NCBI GenBank assembly: GCA_026225945.1
Contig: JAMJFZ010001222.1
Coordinates: forward strand, 2,519,501-2,583,500
DNA: 64,000 bases
Direction: 5' to 3'
Source of the DNA: Cricetomys ansorgei
Taxonomy: Eukaryota > Chordata > Mammalia > Rodentia > Nesomyidae
Shown: one piece after another, positions 23,176 to 35,260 of the stretch
Layout of the letters: every line of letters begins with the position of its first letter
Numbering within the stretch: the stretch's first letter is position 1
Translations under genes and position numbers: made by a program
The notes under the pieces: model-generated
The model's input: the letters and a program-made list of their open reading frames with translations, nothing else
What the model was told of the DNA's origin: nothing
The model's database searches: none

Positions 23176-23556
23176 TGTTGTGAGGCATCCACCAGAGAAG
23201 ATTGCTTGGACACAGGTCTAATTCAATAGAAAGTGTTTATTAGCCAGATGCTGACTACACTGGGTGTTCCGGATCCCAGTGTAGCACCGAGCCTTTCTCA
23301 TGGTGAGCTTTTAAGCATAAAAACCATGTTCTGGGTTGACATATTTCAGTTAGCAAGAACAGTTAGCCAGAAGCAGAACTACAGAAGCCAAAAAGCAAGG
23401 TTAGTACATTTAGAGACTTTCCCCAGAACTGTAGACTTTGGTAGATTAGGTCTTTGTTTTAGTTTTGGCAGGTGGTGCTGTCTACACAGAGTTTTACAGC
23501 CTGAATGGCACTTCCATCATGGAGTCAGCTGTGCTGAGGTCTGAAGGTCTGTTACA
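23176..23556 (-). mobile_element. Solo LTR of an endogenous retrovirus, minus orientation
   Basis: The plus strand starts tgttgtgaggcatccacc and ends gaaggtctgttaca, giving TG...CA termini on both strands. Read on the minus strand there is an AATAAA signal (23236-23241) about 60 bp from the 3' end, as in an R/U5 junction. No matching target duplication was found. The family is not identified. Confidence 0.6.
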
Positions 23557-23744
23557 CCTGTTTTAAATCCTTATTTTATAAGGTATTTTGTGACATTTTG
23601 TTTTATATTAGTTTATACCTATAATATATTTTCCTGTTTTTATTCTCAATTCCTTGTGATTTTACACCAACAGTTCAGGTTATACATTGAACTCTGTAAT
23701 GTAGAAGCCACCAGGACCATGAAGGATCTGTTTCAGAACCATAC

Positions 23745-23850
23745 AAGCTGCACTTGGACAGCTGAGGAAGGAGGATTGAGAGTTTGAGGCCAGCCAGTCT
23801 GGGCTACATAGAGAGATTCTGTCTCAACAAGAAAGAAAAGAGCGGTTAAC
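23745..23850 (+). repeat. B1 SINE, partial
   Basis: Shows gctgaggaaggaggattgag, tgaggccagccagtctgggc and tacatagagagattctgtct with an A-rich end. Confidence 0.82.
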
Positions 23851-24614
23851 AGAGTAAAAACGAAACAAGCTTGTCAGTCAGTGTCTTTTTCGCCGAGGCC
23901 TCTGTCCCCACCCATGTCCAGGCTGCAGTCCCTTCTACACAGTTCAAGGTTTTATGTTTCTCTTGGTATTTTTGTTTGTGTTTCCCCCTAAGCATGTATT
24001 GCTCTCTAGCTTCTGTGTCTGTCATAAGGGTGGTCCTGATGCCTGGGCCTCTGATGCAGAAAAGGGCTTCAACCTGCCATCAAACCCCACACACCCGAGG
24101 GCTGCTTCTCCCACGGAAGAGCCTTGGTGGATGGCAGGAGGTAAGGAAGAAAATAAAAACAAGTTCCCCCTCTCACCACTGGGTCTCTACTCATGAGGTT
24201 CTCATATGCACAGACCTTGTTGTTTTGTTAATGCTGGAGACCCGACATTACAGAGGGACCCTGTGGCCTCACTGCAGTCCCTAGAGAAGCTGGGTTTAGC
24301 CAAAATGTCGGAACTGGGGTGAGGGGGTTGGGGGAGCAGGCTGGGTGGTACGGGATGAGTGGGTAAAGCTTTGGTCTTTTGGCCCTTGCAGCTCAGCCTT
24401 TGAAGTGGATTTGATCAAGGAAAATGCACAGGCTTGTTGTAATAAGGTGTGAACTATCTCTCACAGCCTCACCTCTGAATGCTTGCTAAGTGTTTGGTGC
24501 TGTTTTGGAAGATTGTGGAACCTCGGAGCCTACAGTCTAACTAGCATTGGTGTCTGTGGGGGTACCTTTAAAGGTTACAGCCAGGCCTCACTTTCTGTCA
24601 AATGATAGAACCTG
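23851..24614. other. Intergenic, nothing recognised
   Basis: The 137-codon open frame at 23871-24284 has no recognised domain. Confidence 0.45.
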
Positions 24615-24618
24615 CTAC

Positions 24619-25200
24619 TGTGAGGCCAGAGACCCCCGGCCCTGGGCATTAATCCTAAACTCTTAACAGGAACTTAGGCTTTCTCTACTCAATACAATAA
24701 TTATTGAGTACTTTCCAGAACTCCCTGTTCCAAGAACTAGCCCACCCCAGAAACCATAAAACAATTATTGTCAGACTTAATTCAAGGGCACTGTGACCCA
24801 GCCCAAATTCCCAAAACTAAAGTATGAGAGGCAGCTGCAGCTGCTGCCTAATAGCTTTGGGCAAGGGACTTTCCACGTTGACTAAGACCCTAAGTGTACA
24901 TTTCCTGGTGCCCACGACCTTGCTATATGCCAGCTCCAATCAGCTTAAAGGTTAATTAACCTATCAAAATAGAAAAACAATTTGGGGACCAATCGACTTG
25001 TACCAAATCGGTTTATGCCTAGCAACTGTCTGTATTTTGTATAAAAAGCTTCGTTTTCTGCTCCTTGGGGCCGCTTCTATCCTGCGTGTTAGAACGGCCC
25101 CAGCACTGGTTAATAAACCTCTTGCTTTTTGCATCGATTATCCGACTGTGTCTCTCTGTGGGTGCGTCATCAAGTTGGGGTCTGGTTCGGGAACCCAACA
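24619..25200 (+). mobile_element. Complete solo LTR of a gammaretrovirus-like (ERV1) element
   Basis: It begins TGTGAGGCC and ends AACCCAACA, so it has TG...CA termini. It is flanked by a perfect 4-bp direct repeat, ctac, at 24615-24618 and 25201-25204, the length typical of ERV1 integration. Internal control elements are in order: a ccaat box region near 24990, a TATA box tataaaaag at 25040-25048 and the poly(A) signal aataaa at 25112-25117, then a U5 of about 85 bp. No retroviral genes remain nearby, so the provirus was reduced by LTR-LTR recombination. Confidence 0.85.
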
Positions 25201-25527
25201 CTACCATGCCATTTCTTCCCTCCAAGGGACTGTATGTCCTGAACCCTGAGACTTCTCTTACACTGCCTTTCTTGGGGATTTGGTCACAGTGATAAAGTAC
25301 CTGCCACAGCTGCATGCCTGGCTGTGTAGAAAGAAGAGCATCCAGCCTGAGGGGCACTGAAGACATCCAGGTGTGCTCAACCTAAGACGCTGTGTAGTCA
25401 CAGGCAGAGCTGGCTGTTGGGGACAGAAATACTGGGCTAGAAATCTAGTATGTGATAGAAAAAGCTACTACAGTCCTGCCCATGGCTGAGGTCACCGGGA
25501 AGCTGAGTGAATTGAGAAGAAGAGTGT

Positions 25528-26940
25528 TGTGGTGGTTTGAATGCAAATGGCCTCTATACTTCTTAGGGAGTGGCATTGCTTGAAAGGATTAGGACAGGTG
25601 GTCTTGTTGGGATGGGCTTTGAGACTTCAGAAGCCCAAGTCAGGCCTCTCTCTCTCTCTTTCTCTCTCTCTCTTTCTTTCTCTCACTGGGAGTCCCAATA
25701 CCCTGGCAATGTGGTTGAAGTCTGTTGACAGGGTTCCAGACTCCCTGGCCAGGAATTTTGGCTTACCAGCCATTTTGCCCCTTTCTCCCCTTTGCTGTAA
25801 TGGTGACAAAAGCCTTTCATTATGTCTGCATGGCCTAGTATACCTTAGCGGGCTGGTGTTAGCTGAGAAGGGGAAGCAGCCGTTTTTTACTCAAAAGTCA
25901 TTGTAAAATATCTTGCAGGCTTCTAAGTCCTGGCATGTGTAAAGCTACCTATTCATATTGATATTCCTGGAATGGGTGTTGGTCCTCCCAGGAAGAGACA
26001 AGCCTTTAACAGATAGAAGCAAAAGGAGCCTAGGTAGAGGAAAAAATAAATACGCACCAAAGAGCTAAAAACCATAAAATAAAAACCTTCTTTGCCTACA
26101 TGGCGCCCTGCTGTGTTTGAGGCAGATGGAGATATTATTCAGCTAACAGTGACATTCAATCAATTATGGGTTATTGAGTCAAATGTTCTTTCATAGCAAA
26201 CAAGATAACTGTGAAGTTTATAAGTCGTAGGAGGAAGGACACCCGGCTCCCCCCTGGGCGTGATCGACTTCTACTGACTTCTATGGGTGACATCTACATA
26301 TGAAACTGGTTCCTCTGAAGGCCTGAGCAACATCTACATATCAAAAAACTGTACTTGGCTTTTTAAACTTCCTGCCAGAGCAATTCTCTCTCTTTCTGGT
26401 GTGGCCCTTTCCCTGGTAATGTATATTGTCAGTCTCTCCCTCCTTCTCTTCTTGGTGTGGTTTTTTCACTGGCAAGGCGCATTGTCAGTCTCTCTCTTGC
26501 CCATCTCTTTTCTTAATATGTATACTGTCAATTCGCCCATTAAAAACACACCTGCGTTTTACTTCTAAAGTGTGTTCCATGTGTCATTTTAAAGCACGCT
26601 CGTGCACGCCATTCCTTTGGGTCCCATAGAAAGAACGAACTACTCTGTCATTTCTCATTTTTCCTGCACTCGTACTCCCTCCTGCGAAGAGTTCTCGTGA
26701 ACCCATTTGTGGAAAAGGCTGGTTCCCTCCGCACTCTCTCTCTCTCTCCCTCCCTCCCTCCTTCTCTCTCCCTCTTGCCTTTAGATCTGGATGTAGAACT
26801 CTCAGCTCTTTCTCCAGCACCATGTCTGTCTGCACCATGATGACAATGAACTGTGAGCCAGCCCCAATTAAATGGTTTTCTTTGTAAGAGTTGCGGTGGT
26901 CATGATGTCTTTTCACTGCAACAGAGCACTGACTAAGACA
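25528..26940 (+). mobile_element. ORR1 (MaLR) LTR split by an insertion of about 1 kb
   Basis: The left part begins tgtggtggtttgaatgcaaa and includes gaaaggattaggacaggtgg and gatgggctttgagacttcag. The right part resumes at gatctggatgtagaactctc and runs to gagcactgactaagaca, the ORR1 3' end. An ORR1 LTR is about 350 bp; here the ends are 1413 bp apart. The break falls in the element's CT-rich tract (25651-25684 and 26734-26775). Confidence 0.82.
25687..26733 (+). mobile_element. LTR-like insert inside ORR1
   Basis: Starts TGGGAGTCCC and ends CCCTCCGCA, so TG...CA termini are possible. An attaaa signal near 26538 is followed by about 190 bp, as expected of R/U5. The insertion site is a CT repeat, which hides any target duplication. 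No coding capacity was recognised. The exact class is unknown and it might instead be another type of insertion. Confidence 0.45.
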
Positions 26941-26944
26941 GATG

Positions 26945-28080
26945 GGGATCTCAGCATAATGCAACAGTTCATGGCTGGGTGCAGGAGCTGGCAGAGGGCA
27001 TCAAACAGGAGCCAGGGACACAGCGGAACACAAGAACGTTCTCTGTGAAGTCATCTCTCATTGATATAGCTCATATGATGAAATGGGTGGAATTAGATTT
27101 ACCCCCTGATAAACTAGTAAGACAAAGGATGCAAGACTCTGTGCTTTTCAGATTGAAAACCAGGCGACACAGCATGAGCTCCCTGAGAACAACAGAGGGG
27201 AGTTCTGCTGGTGACTCAGCCAGGCTTCTGCAGGCTCAAGCTAGGGAGAGAGGAATGGATGTCCTGGGCCCTGGAGACAGGAGAGAGAGAATTCAGAACA
27301 ATTTCTTCTTCCCCACATCCCCACCTCTTCTAAGAGCTTGAAGTGCTTTGGACGCTGCCTCACACTGGGCCCCCTGAGGCAGAGGGTGGAACTTGCTGCA
27401 AGTAGCCTGGTGAGCAGTTTAGTTAGGGCACCTAGGGGCTGCCTTGAGGAGAATCAGATAAAGAACTTTTTCTGCCTGGAATGTCCAGACCCAGAGGTAG
27501 AAAGGCTGGGGAGAGGGGTAACCCACACTGAGGACCTACACAATTAATTCCAGAGTGCCGGCCACCTTCACCCCTTGCTGGTGGCTGCTCTGGCTTGGTT
27601 GGATCTGTCTTTAGAGAAACTGGCTTAGAAATTCAATGCTACCCCTGTCCCCCCCCCAAAAAAAAAAGTAGCCCACTGGGTGGAAGAGAGCTGTGTCTGT
27701 CCAGCTGAAGCTGAGCCCTTCCCTGTGGCCAGTATACTTCACTGATGTGACGGAGAAAGCTTCCTCTCTTTGTAAGACCAACAGCTTCATAGAGAGGAAG
27801 AGATTCCCAGAGTATATAAGTAGTGGGAGCCAAAGAGCCAGCACTGCCACCAACAGGCCCCGTGTAGGACTGAGAGAAAAAGCAGAGCTGAGCCTACATC
27901 CCAGAGTCAGCTCAGAGACAAGCCTTTATTAGCACCTGGGGCTTGGCTGGACCAGGAAGCCAGGGAAGGATGAGAGGGTTGGGAGACACAGGCTTCACAC
28001 CCAGCTTTGCCACCACCCACATCTGTCACTGGACTAACTAACCTGAGCTTGGCGTTGTATGTTTCTGTGGAAGGAGGGTG
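26945..28080. other. Intergenic, nothing recognised
   Basis: Includes a C9/A11 homopolymer pair at about 27650-27668. Open frames here show no recognisable content. Confidence 0.45.
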
Positions 28081-28280
28081 AAGGATAAAGATGACTTAAC
28101 GTTCATGTAATTTGCATCGCCCACCATTTTTATTACCTTCCGAGTTTCTGCTTAGAACATTTGTGCTTGTCAGATGAGACAGGAACTCAGGCTCCAAATG
28201 TCACCACTTCTAGTAATTACAGTCACACACAAGAAATTTTAACAATGGGGCTGATTTGAAATATTAAATTTCAGAAAGGT

Positions 28281-28440
28281 TCCCAGATGAATGTAACCAA
28301 CTTCTATTTTCCCCCTAGAGATGGAACAAAAAGTAATTACTTAAAAGAATCAGGGGAGTTTCCCAGATGAATCTAACCAACTTCTATTTTCCCCCTAGAG
28401 ATGGAACAAAAGGTAATTACTTAAAAGAATCAGGAGAATT
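28281..28440. repeat. 80-bp tandem duplication
   Basis: 28281-28360 and 28361-28440 are head-to-tail copies, both starting tcccagatgaat and ending near gaatcagg. They differ at about four of 80 positions. Each copy contains a gtaattacttaa homeodomain-like motif. The surrounding 28080-28450 is free of recognised repeats. Confidence 0.95.
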
Positions 28441-28449
28441 TTCCATGTA

Positions 28450-29515
28450 CCTAATTTGTATCCAGAAGTAGCTACAGTTTCCTAAAATGGACAGAAGAAC
28501 TCCCTACACATTTGCTGTCACTGCAGCAAATCTCCTGAAGTGGGTCCTGGGAAAGAAATCCTACTTGAAAGACACCTGTGATTTTAGACGTCAAATTTGC
28601 AATATGTGTGTATGAGTCTGTGGGTGTGTTGCATGGGCTCTCATAATAGAGTCCTTGTGTTCCTCATTCTCTGTAGTCCATGCAGAAGTAGGCATGAAGT
28701 GATTAAATAAAAAAACCCAGAAGGATATCTTCTAGAATCACATGAAGCAGCACAGAGTCAGTGGTTGCTGTGCTATGGGGGAGACTTGGTAACTATAGCA
28801 ACTTGCTTTAGAAGTTGTTCTTTCCCTGCCAGAAATCAGGTAGGCCCTGAAGTCTTCCCACTGTCACATGGTAGGAAGAGAGAAGCCATTCAAGAGAGGC
28901 AGTGGGCCAGCACATGAGGCAAAGCAAACCTCTTGGAATCCCTGTGCTCTGTGGGTCTGCGAAGGAGCAAGCTGCGAACAAGGATAGGACAGCTGAGGAT
29001 ACGGTGGATTTACACCACACACAGAACGAGAATTCTACAATAGCCCACTATAGCCATTCCAATATAACCTGGCATGGGACTCAGATAAGGGTCAGTGTAG
29101 AAGCATAAAGAGCCAGGATAACCAACAGGAGGCCAGGATTTCTCTTCAGGCTTCTGGATAAGCCCTCAGCAGTTCCTCAGGCAATAGGCTAGAATTAAGA
29201 CAGAATCTATCAAAAACAGATTCTGTAGTTGTGCCATTTTTAAAAAATGAAATAAACTGTTAGCAAGCCACAGACAGTTGGTCCCATAGGGTGAGTTCTG
29301 TCTGTGTCATCAAGCTTTTTATGTTACTGTTAGAAAGTCTGGAGCAAACACCTCAAATATGGTTAGACAAAGGTTCCCATGCCAGGAAAGCAATCAGGCA
29401 GCAGGCAAGCATCCTACAAAGGGTGGCATCTGGCATTTTGTCCAGGATACCAAATGGGGTTCAGTGGACTCTCCTCATCCCACGACTCAGCATCCTGCTC
29501 CAACCTGTCTTGATG
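28450..29515. other. Intergenic, nothing recognised
   Basis: Unique-looking sequence without a supported gene or repeat. Confidence 0.45.
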
Positions 29516-29518
29516 CGT

Positions 29519-29523
29519 GTGCG

Positions 29524-29572
<49 letters not shown>
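29519..29572. repeat. Compound (GC)n(AC)n alternating purine-pyrimidine tract
   Basis: gtgtgcgcgcgcgcgc passes directly into about twenty AC units. This is uninterrupted alternating purine-pyrimidine sequence, which favours Z-DNA (established knowledge). Confidence 0.95.
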
Positions 29573-29574
<2 letters not shown>

Positions 29575-31135
29575 CTACTTGGCTGCAGAGCTGGCTCTCC
29601 TCTCTGGAGCATCTGGTACAGCTCCCTTCTCCCCAGCTCTATGTAACCAAAGTCTCCAAGTCAATTCCATCTGCTCCTGTTCCCCTCTGGATCTCTTTAA
29701 TACAGGTCAATACCTGTGTGCTGATGGTACTTCTATTTTTATCTGCAACTCTTGGAGTGATCACACAGATGTCTAACAGAAACCACAGACACCCTACACC
29801 CTAAATATCTTCTCTCAGTGAATGGGCAATTCCACAATTGAAGAACACCATGCATATGAGCCCCTGTAGTACCTCTCCTCTCCTGTCTGTGTCTCCCAGA
29901 AAGATCTAGCAGCCTCTTGAGTTTCCAGCCTTTGCCTTCCTTTTCTTGTCGTTTCTTCTCCACAGAGCAGCCAGAATCTTTAACAACACACACACGCCAC
30001 ATCCTATCTCAACCGTGCTCAAGCCCTTCCGTGTCACGTCAAGAAAGCCATAGAGCCTGCCTCTCTTGAGCTCATCTTGATCAGCTGCTCCTGCCTGCCT
30101 CCCGCTTTCCATTCTCAGTCTGCTCATGAGAATGTGGCTCTAGGATGCACATGGAATGGCTTACCCTCCGCCCAAGTTTCTGTTCTCCTTGCAAATCTCC
30201 CCTGCTGACTTCAACAATTAAACGTGTGACGTGCCTACTCCGCTTTCTGTTGTCTGCTGCTACACTGATCACTACTTGCAGGCAGTCTGCCTTCCTCAGA
30301 GAGATGTGAGGCTCATAATAATGTTTTGTTTGTTTTTTTTCTTGTTCAGTGTTTTTTTTTCTCACAGGACACTATAGTACCTGGCACCTGGAAGGAGCTA
30401 AGTAAATATTTGTTAAGTGTTGAATTAACACATGCAGAAAAAAGTAGACATTTGTGTAACATGTTGGCTGTGCCCTGGTTTAATGGTTTGTAAACTTCTT
30501 TTGAGTTTATTCCTAAATGATTCTTTAAAAAAAAAATAGTAAAAAATATTATTGTGTTAGAAAATTGAAAACATTCGGAGTCAACACATGGAACTCTGTT
30601 TTATGCCTCTGATACAAAAGATTTCAGAATTTTAGCTAAGAGGATGTTGAATAAGGGCAATAGGATTCTGTCCTATCAGACAGACCTTTCTCGGGGGTAT
30701 TTCATTGGAGGACATGAGAGAGACTTCTCCCTCTCCACTCCTCTAGGAGCATTCATGTGAACAATTCTTCCCAACCTAGTCCTGTAAGCTTACCCAGTTT
30801 TCCACCTCCCTACGCAGGAATGTCTGACAGGTATTCTCCGTGCATTTGTTGAAGTTGAACCCCTCTATATCATCCCAAAATTTTAGTAACTACTTTGTGA
30901 TAGCTCATGAGAATTAATGATGCATGCACATTTGCCATCTGTATAGCTGAGCAGCATGGCCAGGACATAGCCTAATGTTCCAGTCCCAAAACACACTACG
31001 AACCCATGAGCCACTTAACCTCTGAGGAGCAGTTAATGCCAGAGGATGGCTCTAGATGGCTTGTGCTTTTCTTCGTGGTGTCTTCCACACAGAGATACAA
31101 TCAGCCACAGCAACCATTATTATGCAGTTTATGTA
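29575..31135. other. Intergenic; possible old SINE/LINE trace
   Basis: 30365-30430 (agtacctggcacctggaagg, aaatatttgttaagtgttga) resembles the 3' end of ancient MIR/L2 elements. Nothing else is recognised. Confidence 0.4.
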
Positions 31136-31139
31136 CTTC

Positions 31140-31295
31140 TCACTAACTCCTCATAGCATCATGAAAAATAGGGCCCCTGGTATCTAGTTATTCAGATGAA
31201 GAAACCAAGGCACAGAGAGGTTAAAAAACTTGTCCAAGGTGACTCACAGAGCAGGTGAGTAGCAGAGCAGGATGCAAAGCCTGGCTGTCCACCTG
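31140..31295 (-). repeat. MIR SINE, reverse
   Basis: Shows cagatgaagaaaccaaggca, cagagaggttaaaaaacttg and ccaaggtgactcacagagca in reversed MIR order. Confidence 0.88.
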
Positions 31296-31299
31296 ATCC

Positions 31300-31960
31300 T
31301 GGAGCTGTTCTGCTGATAATCATGTAGTGGGAGGGCTCTCCCAAGGAACCATGGACAGGAGAGCGTCCCACAGATCCAGAGTACCTTCCCTCGGCACAGG
31401 GGAAAAGCTACAGCCTAGAAGGGGTGCGTGATTTATCCAATGTGCCACTGTAAGCACAGGCAGAAGTGATGTAGAGATTCTCCTGAATGTTCAATTTGTT
31501 TCTAGTGAAATCTCAAGAGTGGGCATCTCCCCAGCAGCCAGCTTGTGATTAGCCTTTGGGTCTGATTTATTCCTCTTTTGCTCAAAGACATAATAGATTT
31601 TAAAATAGATTTTAAAAGAATTTTTATATATCTCCTCTACATTAGATCTACACCTTTTAAAGATAGGCTTAAGCTGTCTTAAAGAAAAAAAAAAAAACAA
31701 CGAATTTTATTTGGACTTTGGATACAGACTGCAAACGGCTTTCATAAGGATGAGAGAGACTAGTTGCCATTATAAGGTCCAAGTTCTTCTGCACAGGAAC
31801 TTCCTCCAAGTCCATTGGAAGCTGAGCCTGCATGTGCTGAGGCTAAACTCAAAGCACTTATGATCAGCCTCTCCAACAGACTGTCTACAGACTGAATTTA
31901 AGTGACTGTTGGATTACGGCAGTATTCTCTCATGCACACTGGAATTATCTGAGACTCTAA
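31300..31960. other. Intergenic, nothing recognised
   Basis: Unique-looking sequence. Confidence 0.4.
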
Positions 31961-31964
31961 AAAA

Positions 31965-32158
31965 GATTCTTGTCTTGTAAGTTACATGTATGTGCATAAC
32001 AGTGAAGGGGCCCAAGGAAGTCAGAGGCATCAGATCCCCTTGGAGCTAGAGTTATAAGTGGTTATGAGCCACTTGACACAGGTGCTGGGAACCAAATTCA
32101 GGCCCTGTGTAAGTGTAGTACATGCTGGTATCCACTGAACCACCTCTCCAGTCCCCCA
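31965..32158 (-). repeat. B2 SINE, reverse
   Basis: Shows gaagtcagaggcatcagatc, cccttggagctagagttata, caggtgctgggaaccaaatt and tgaaccacctctccagtcc. Confidence 0.88.
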
Positions 32159-32684
32159 ACCTTTTTAAAAACTGTATGGGCCCATAGCATACTGAAGCCA
32201 CTGGAAGTTCAAAAGCCATTCAATGGCTATGTAAAGTGGGAACATGGTGTGGTCATCGCATGCTTTTAAATGTTGGCTAAGGTGCTGTACCTTAATTGAC
32301 TGGAGACATTGGTGTTTTTCTTGAAAACAGCCAGGTGAGTGCTGCTTAAACTTCAGAATAAGGGTGGTCCTGAGCCACGTGTTCCCCATAAACCACATAC
32401 TTTCTTTCTATACTCTCTGGGGAGCTTACCTGGCTTTTTTTTTTGGGGGGGGGTTCCTCTTTGCAAAGCAAGTCTGTGGAGTACTAGATATTTCTAGATC
32501 ATTACTTCCTTATCTCGTTTACTTTGAAAAGCTACCAACACATCACAGTATTGAAAAGGCATACAATATAGAGTTAACAGGGACAAGTCTTCCTACTTTC
32601 AGCCTCTCAAGCTTCCTTCCCATTGTGACCAGTTGGTAGTTTGCTGGTGTGGAGACTGTTTATGCACACTCAAGCAAATGCTAC

Positions 32685-33040
32685 TGTGATTAACACCATC
32701 AATTTGACATATTCTAGAATCATCTGGGCATGTCTGTAAAGGGACCTCCTACACTAGGTTACTGAGGTGGAAAAGCCCATGCTAACTATGAATAACATCA
32801 CTCCAAGGGCTGGAGTGTTGGATATAATAAAAAGGAGAAATTCAGCTGAGCACTGATGTTCATCTCTGCTTCCTAACTCTGGATGAAATCGGTCCAGCTA
32901 CCTCCCACTCTTGCTGTCATGACATCTCCACCATGATGATGAACTGTAGCCTTAAACTGTGAGCCAAAATAAACCCCGTCTTCCTTAAGTCACCTCTGTC
33001 GGGTATTTTGTCAGAACAATAAAAACATATCTGACAGATA
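32685..33040 (+). mobile_element. MaLR/ERVL-type LTR
   Basis: Shows gattaacaccatcaatttga, tctagaatcatctgggcatg, aaaaaggagaaattcagctg, gtgagccaaaataaaccccg and a poly(A) signal. This is the layout of MT-type rodent LTRs. Confidence 0.7.
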
Positions 33041-33044
33041 CATG

Positions 33045-34969
33045 TACATGCATTAACTCACATGGCAACCTTTCGACATCAAAACCTTCCAAGTTCTCAT
33101 AGTCCTAATCCTGAGGACCTGCTCAGTGTGTTTAGGAATGTCTGCTCTCTGCAGCACTGAAGGAGGGAGAATGCAGTACTGGAGGAGGAAGAGAGTCACA
33201 TCTTACTCTCCATCCCTCCCCAGGCCTCATGACTAAGCAGTCCGGTCTTGCTTGCTTTCTTCTGTGAATGTGCCTAGCTGTACAGTGAAGGTGGACAGAT
33301 GCTTACGGGTAACAGGCCACTCAAGATTTCCTAACTCGACTGGAAATTATATGATCAAAGGAATTTAAGATTCATTGTCCCCCCTCCCCAGGAGCAATCA
33401 TTCACATAGCAATTGAGGCAAAGGATGAGGGGACCAGCTATGTTGTTAAAAGCTAGAATTCAAAGGAATGAGTAATAAAGGAACATTACAAAGAGAAATT
33501 CAATGTGCCTCAGAAAACTCTGTTCAGGGAATGGAGAGAAAGAAGTGAACAGCTATACACCTTATAATCAAGACTCTGGGCTCAGTGTCCAGAGGGAAGA
33601 TCTTCATCAAATGAGACTTCTCTGGAAAGGGTTTTCAGAAGCCTCTTTTTCTTTTTGGTAGGCTAAACACTGTAGTCATCACATTTTAGAGGCAACCAGG
33701 CAGGAGGGAGATCTGTGAGGTAGTTTGTCTCATTCTTCTCTGTTTCTATTCCATCTTAAGCTTCTGCCTCATTTCATGGGGGCATACTGCTACAGGGCTG
33801 CCTGTGTGTCAGCTGCTGAACAGTGAGCAGCGTAAGGTGCACTGACAGAGACAAAAGCTGTGCTTTCTCTCTCAAGACCAGTTACATTTTAAAGTTTTTT
33901 TCAGGCAAGTCAGCTGACCTCAAATCACATGGTAGTTGCTCAGCCACTAGGTTAATTCTGCTGTCCAGACCACTTAATTCCAAAGCCTTTCCTGCCTCAG
34001 CAGATTATTGCTCACTGACAGACTACTGGAGTTTGGAATTGTGTAGTACATGAATGACTTTCTAATAAACCATTCAGTCATTTCAGAAGCTATCAGTAGA
34101 GGCTGAATAATTCTCTTTTTAATCCCTGACAGGTTGTTTTGGTGGGGTTTTCTGTGGTCCATAATCAGCCTTGCCATGTTGGGACTACATACTGTTTTCT
34201 GACTTGTGGAAGAAAGCAAAGAAGCCCCTTTAACAAAGGCATGTGGCACTTCTAAAGAAGCAATTTTCCATCCATCAGCAAAATGCAAGAAACCGAGTCA
34301 GTTGATTTGTTACCAATGACCGTATACACTCAGACAAAAGCCAAAGGCTCAGTAATGTACACCCATGGAAGCAGTTCTGCTCTGCTTGGGCTTAGCAGAG
34401 GTCCAGCCAGAGGACACTCACCACGTAACCCCTCCAGGTACCCACAACTGGAAACACCCCTGTCTGAAGCAGCATGGCTACTGGAGTCAGGCTATGGGCC
34501 AAATACTACTACTATATAGGTGTCCAACCACTGAGCTACAGTTTAACTCAGGAGGATGGTGCTAGATGATGTGTCACCTTCTCTGTGTGCCTTGCAATTC
34601 CACACAGGGTAACAATCATTTTCGGAAGTAACACTTGTGACCATGTGCCTTGACTGAGGAACGACACGACACACATGAAACATCTAATCTCGCAGCACTT
34701 TACACGTTACACTGTTGGGAATGAATTTCAGTTTATTAGAATGTGGCTCATTTTTAAAAATAAAGCATTACTTTGTTTTTCAACATTTTGGTGTGTGTGT
34801 GAGTGTCTTTGAGTTTGGGCATGGCACACTTGAGGATGTTGGAGTACACGCACACACATGCCATCATCTTTTTAAAGATGAGCATACCAAAGTAAGATTT
34901 GGAGAGGTAAAATGTAAATCTGAGCTATCATCTTAGTGCACAGCAGGTCTGTAAGCTCAAAGGCTTCAG
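33045..34969. other. Intergenic, nothing recognised
   Basis: Small open frames around 33823-34565 lie on both strands and show no family resemblance. Confidence 0.4.
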
Positions 34970-35260
34970 TAAAACCTGGGAGCTAGGGAGATTTAGGTTA
35001 CAGCTGAACAGAGAGCAAATGAACATTTTGTTTTTGTTTTTAAGCCACAACGTTTTTATACTGCACCACGAAGCTACACAAACATTTGATGAATATTCAT
35101 ACCAAGTGCTCTCTCTTTAAATGAAATGTGTGCTGCATAAATGTTAATTAATGGTGTTGATTTGATGAAGAGGGATATTAATCTTCAGCATTTAAATTTG
35201 GAGGCTGAGAATATTTTATTTGAAAGTATCACCATTTAGATAGTATATCTGGGATATTTT
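34970..35260. promoter_or_regulatory. Candidate conserved noncoding element
   Basis: Repeat-free AT-rich stretch with closely spaced homeodomain- and POU-like motifs: catttgatgaatattcat, aatgttaattaatggtg and tgatttgatgaag. Inferred from composition only. Confidence 0.3.
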
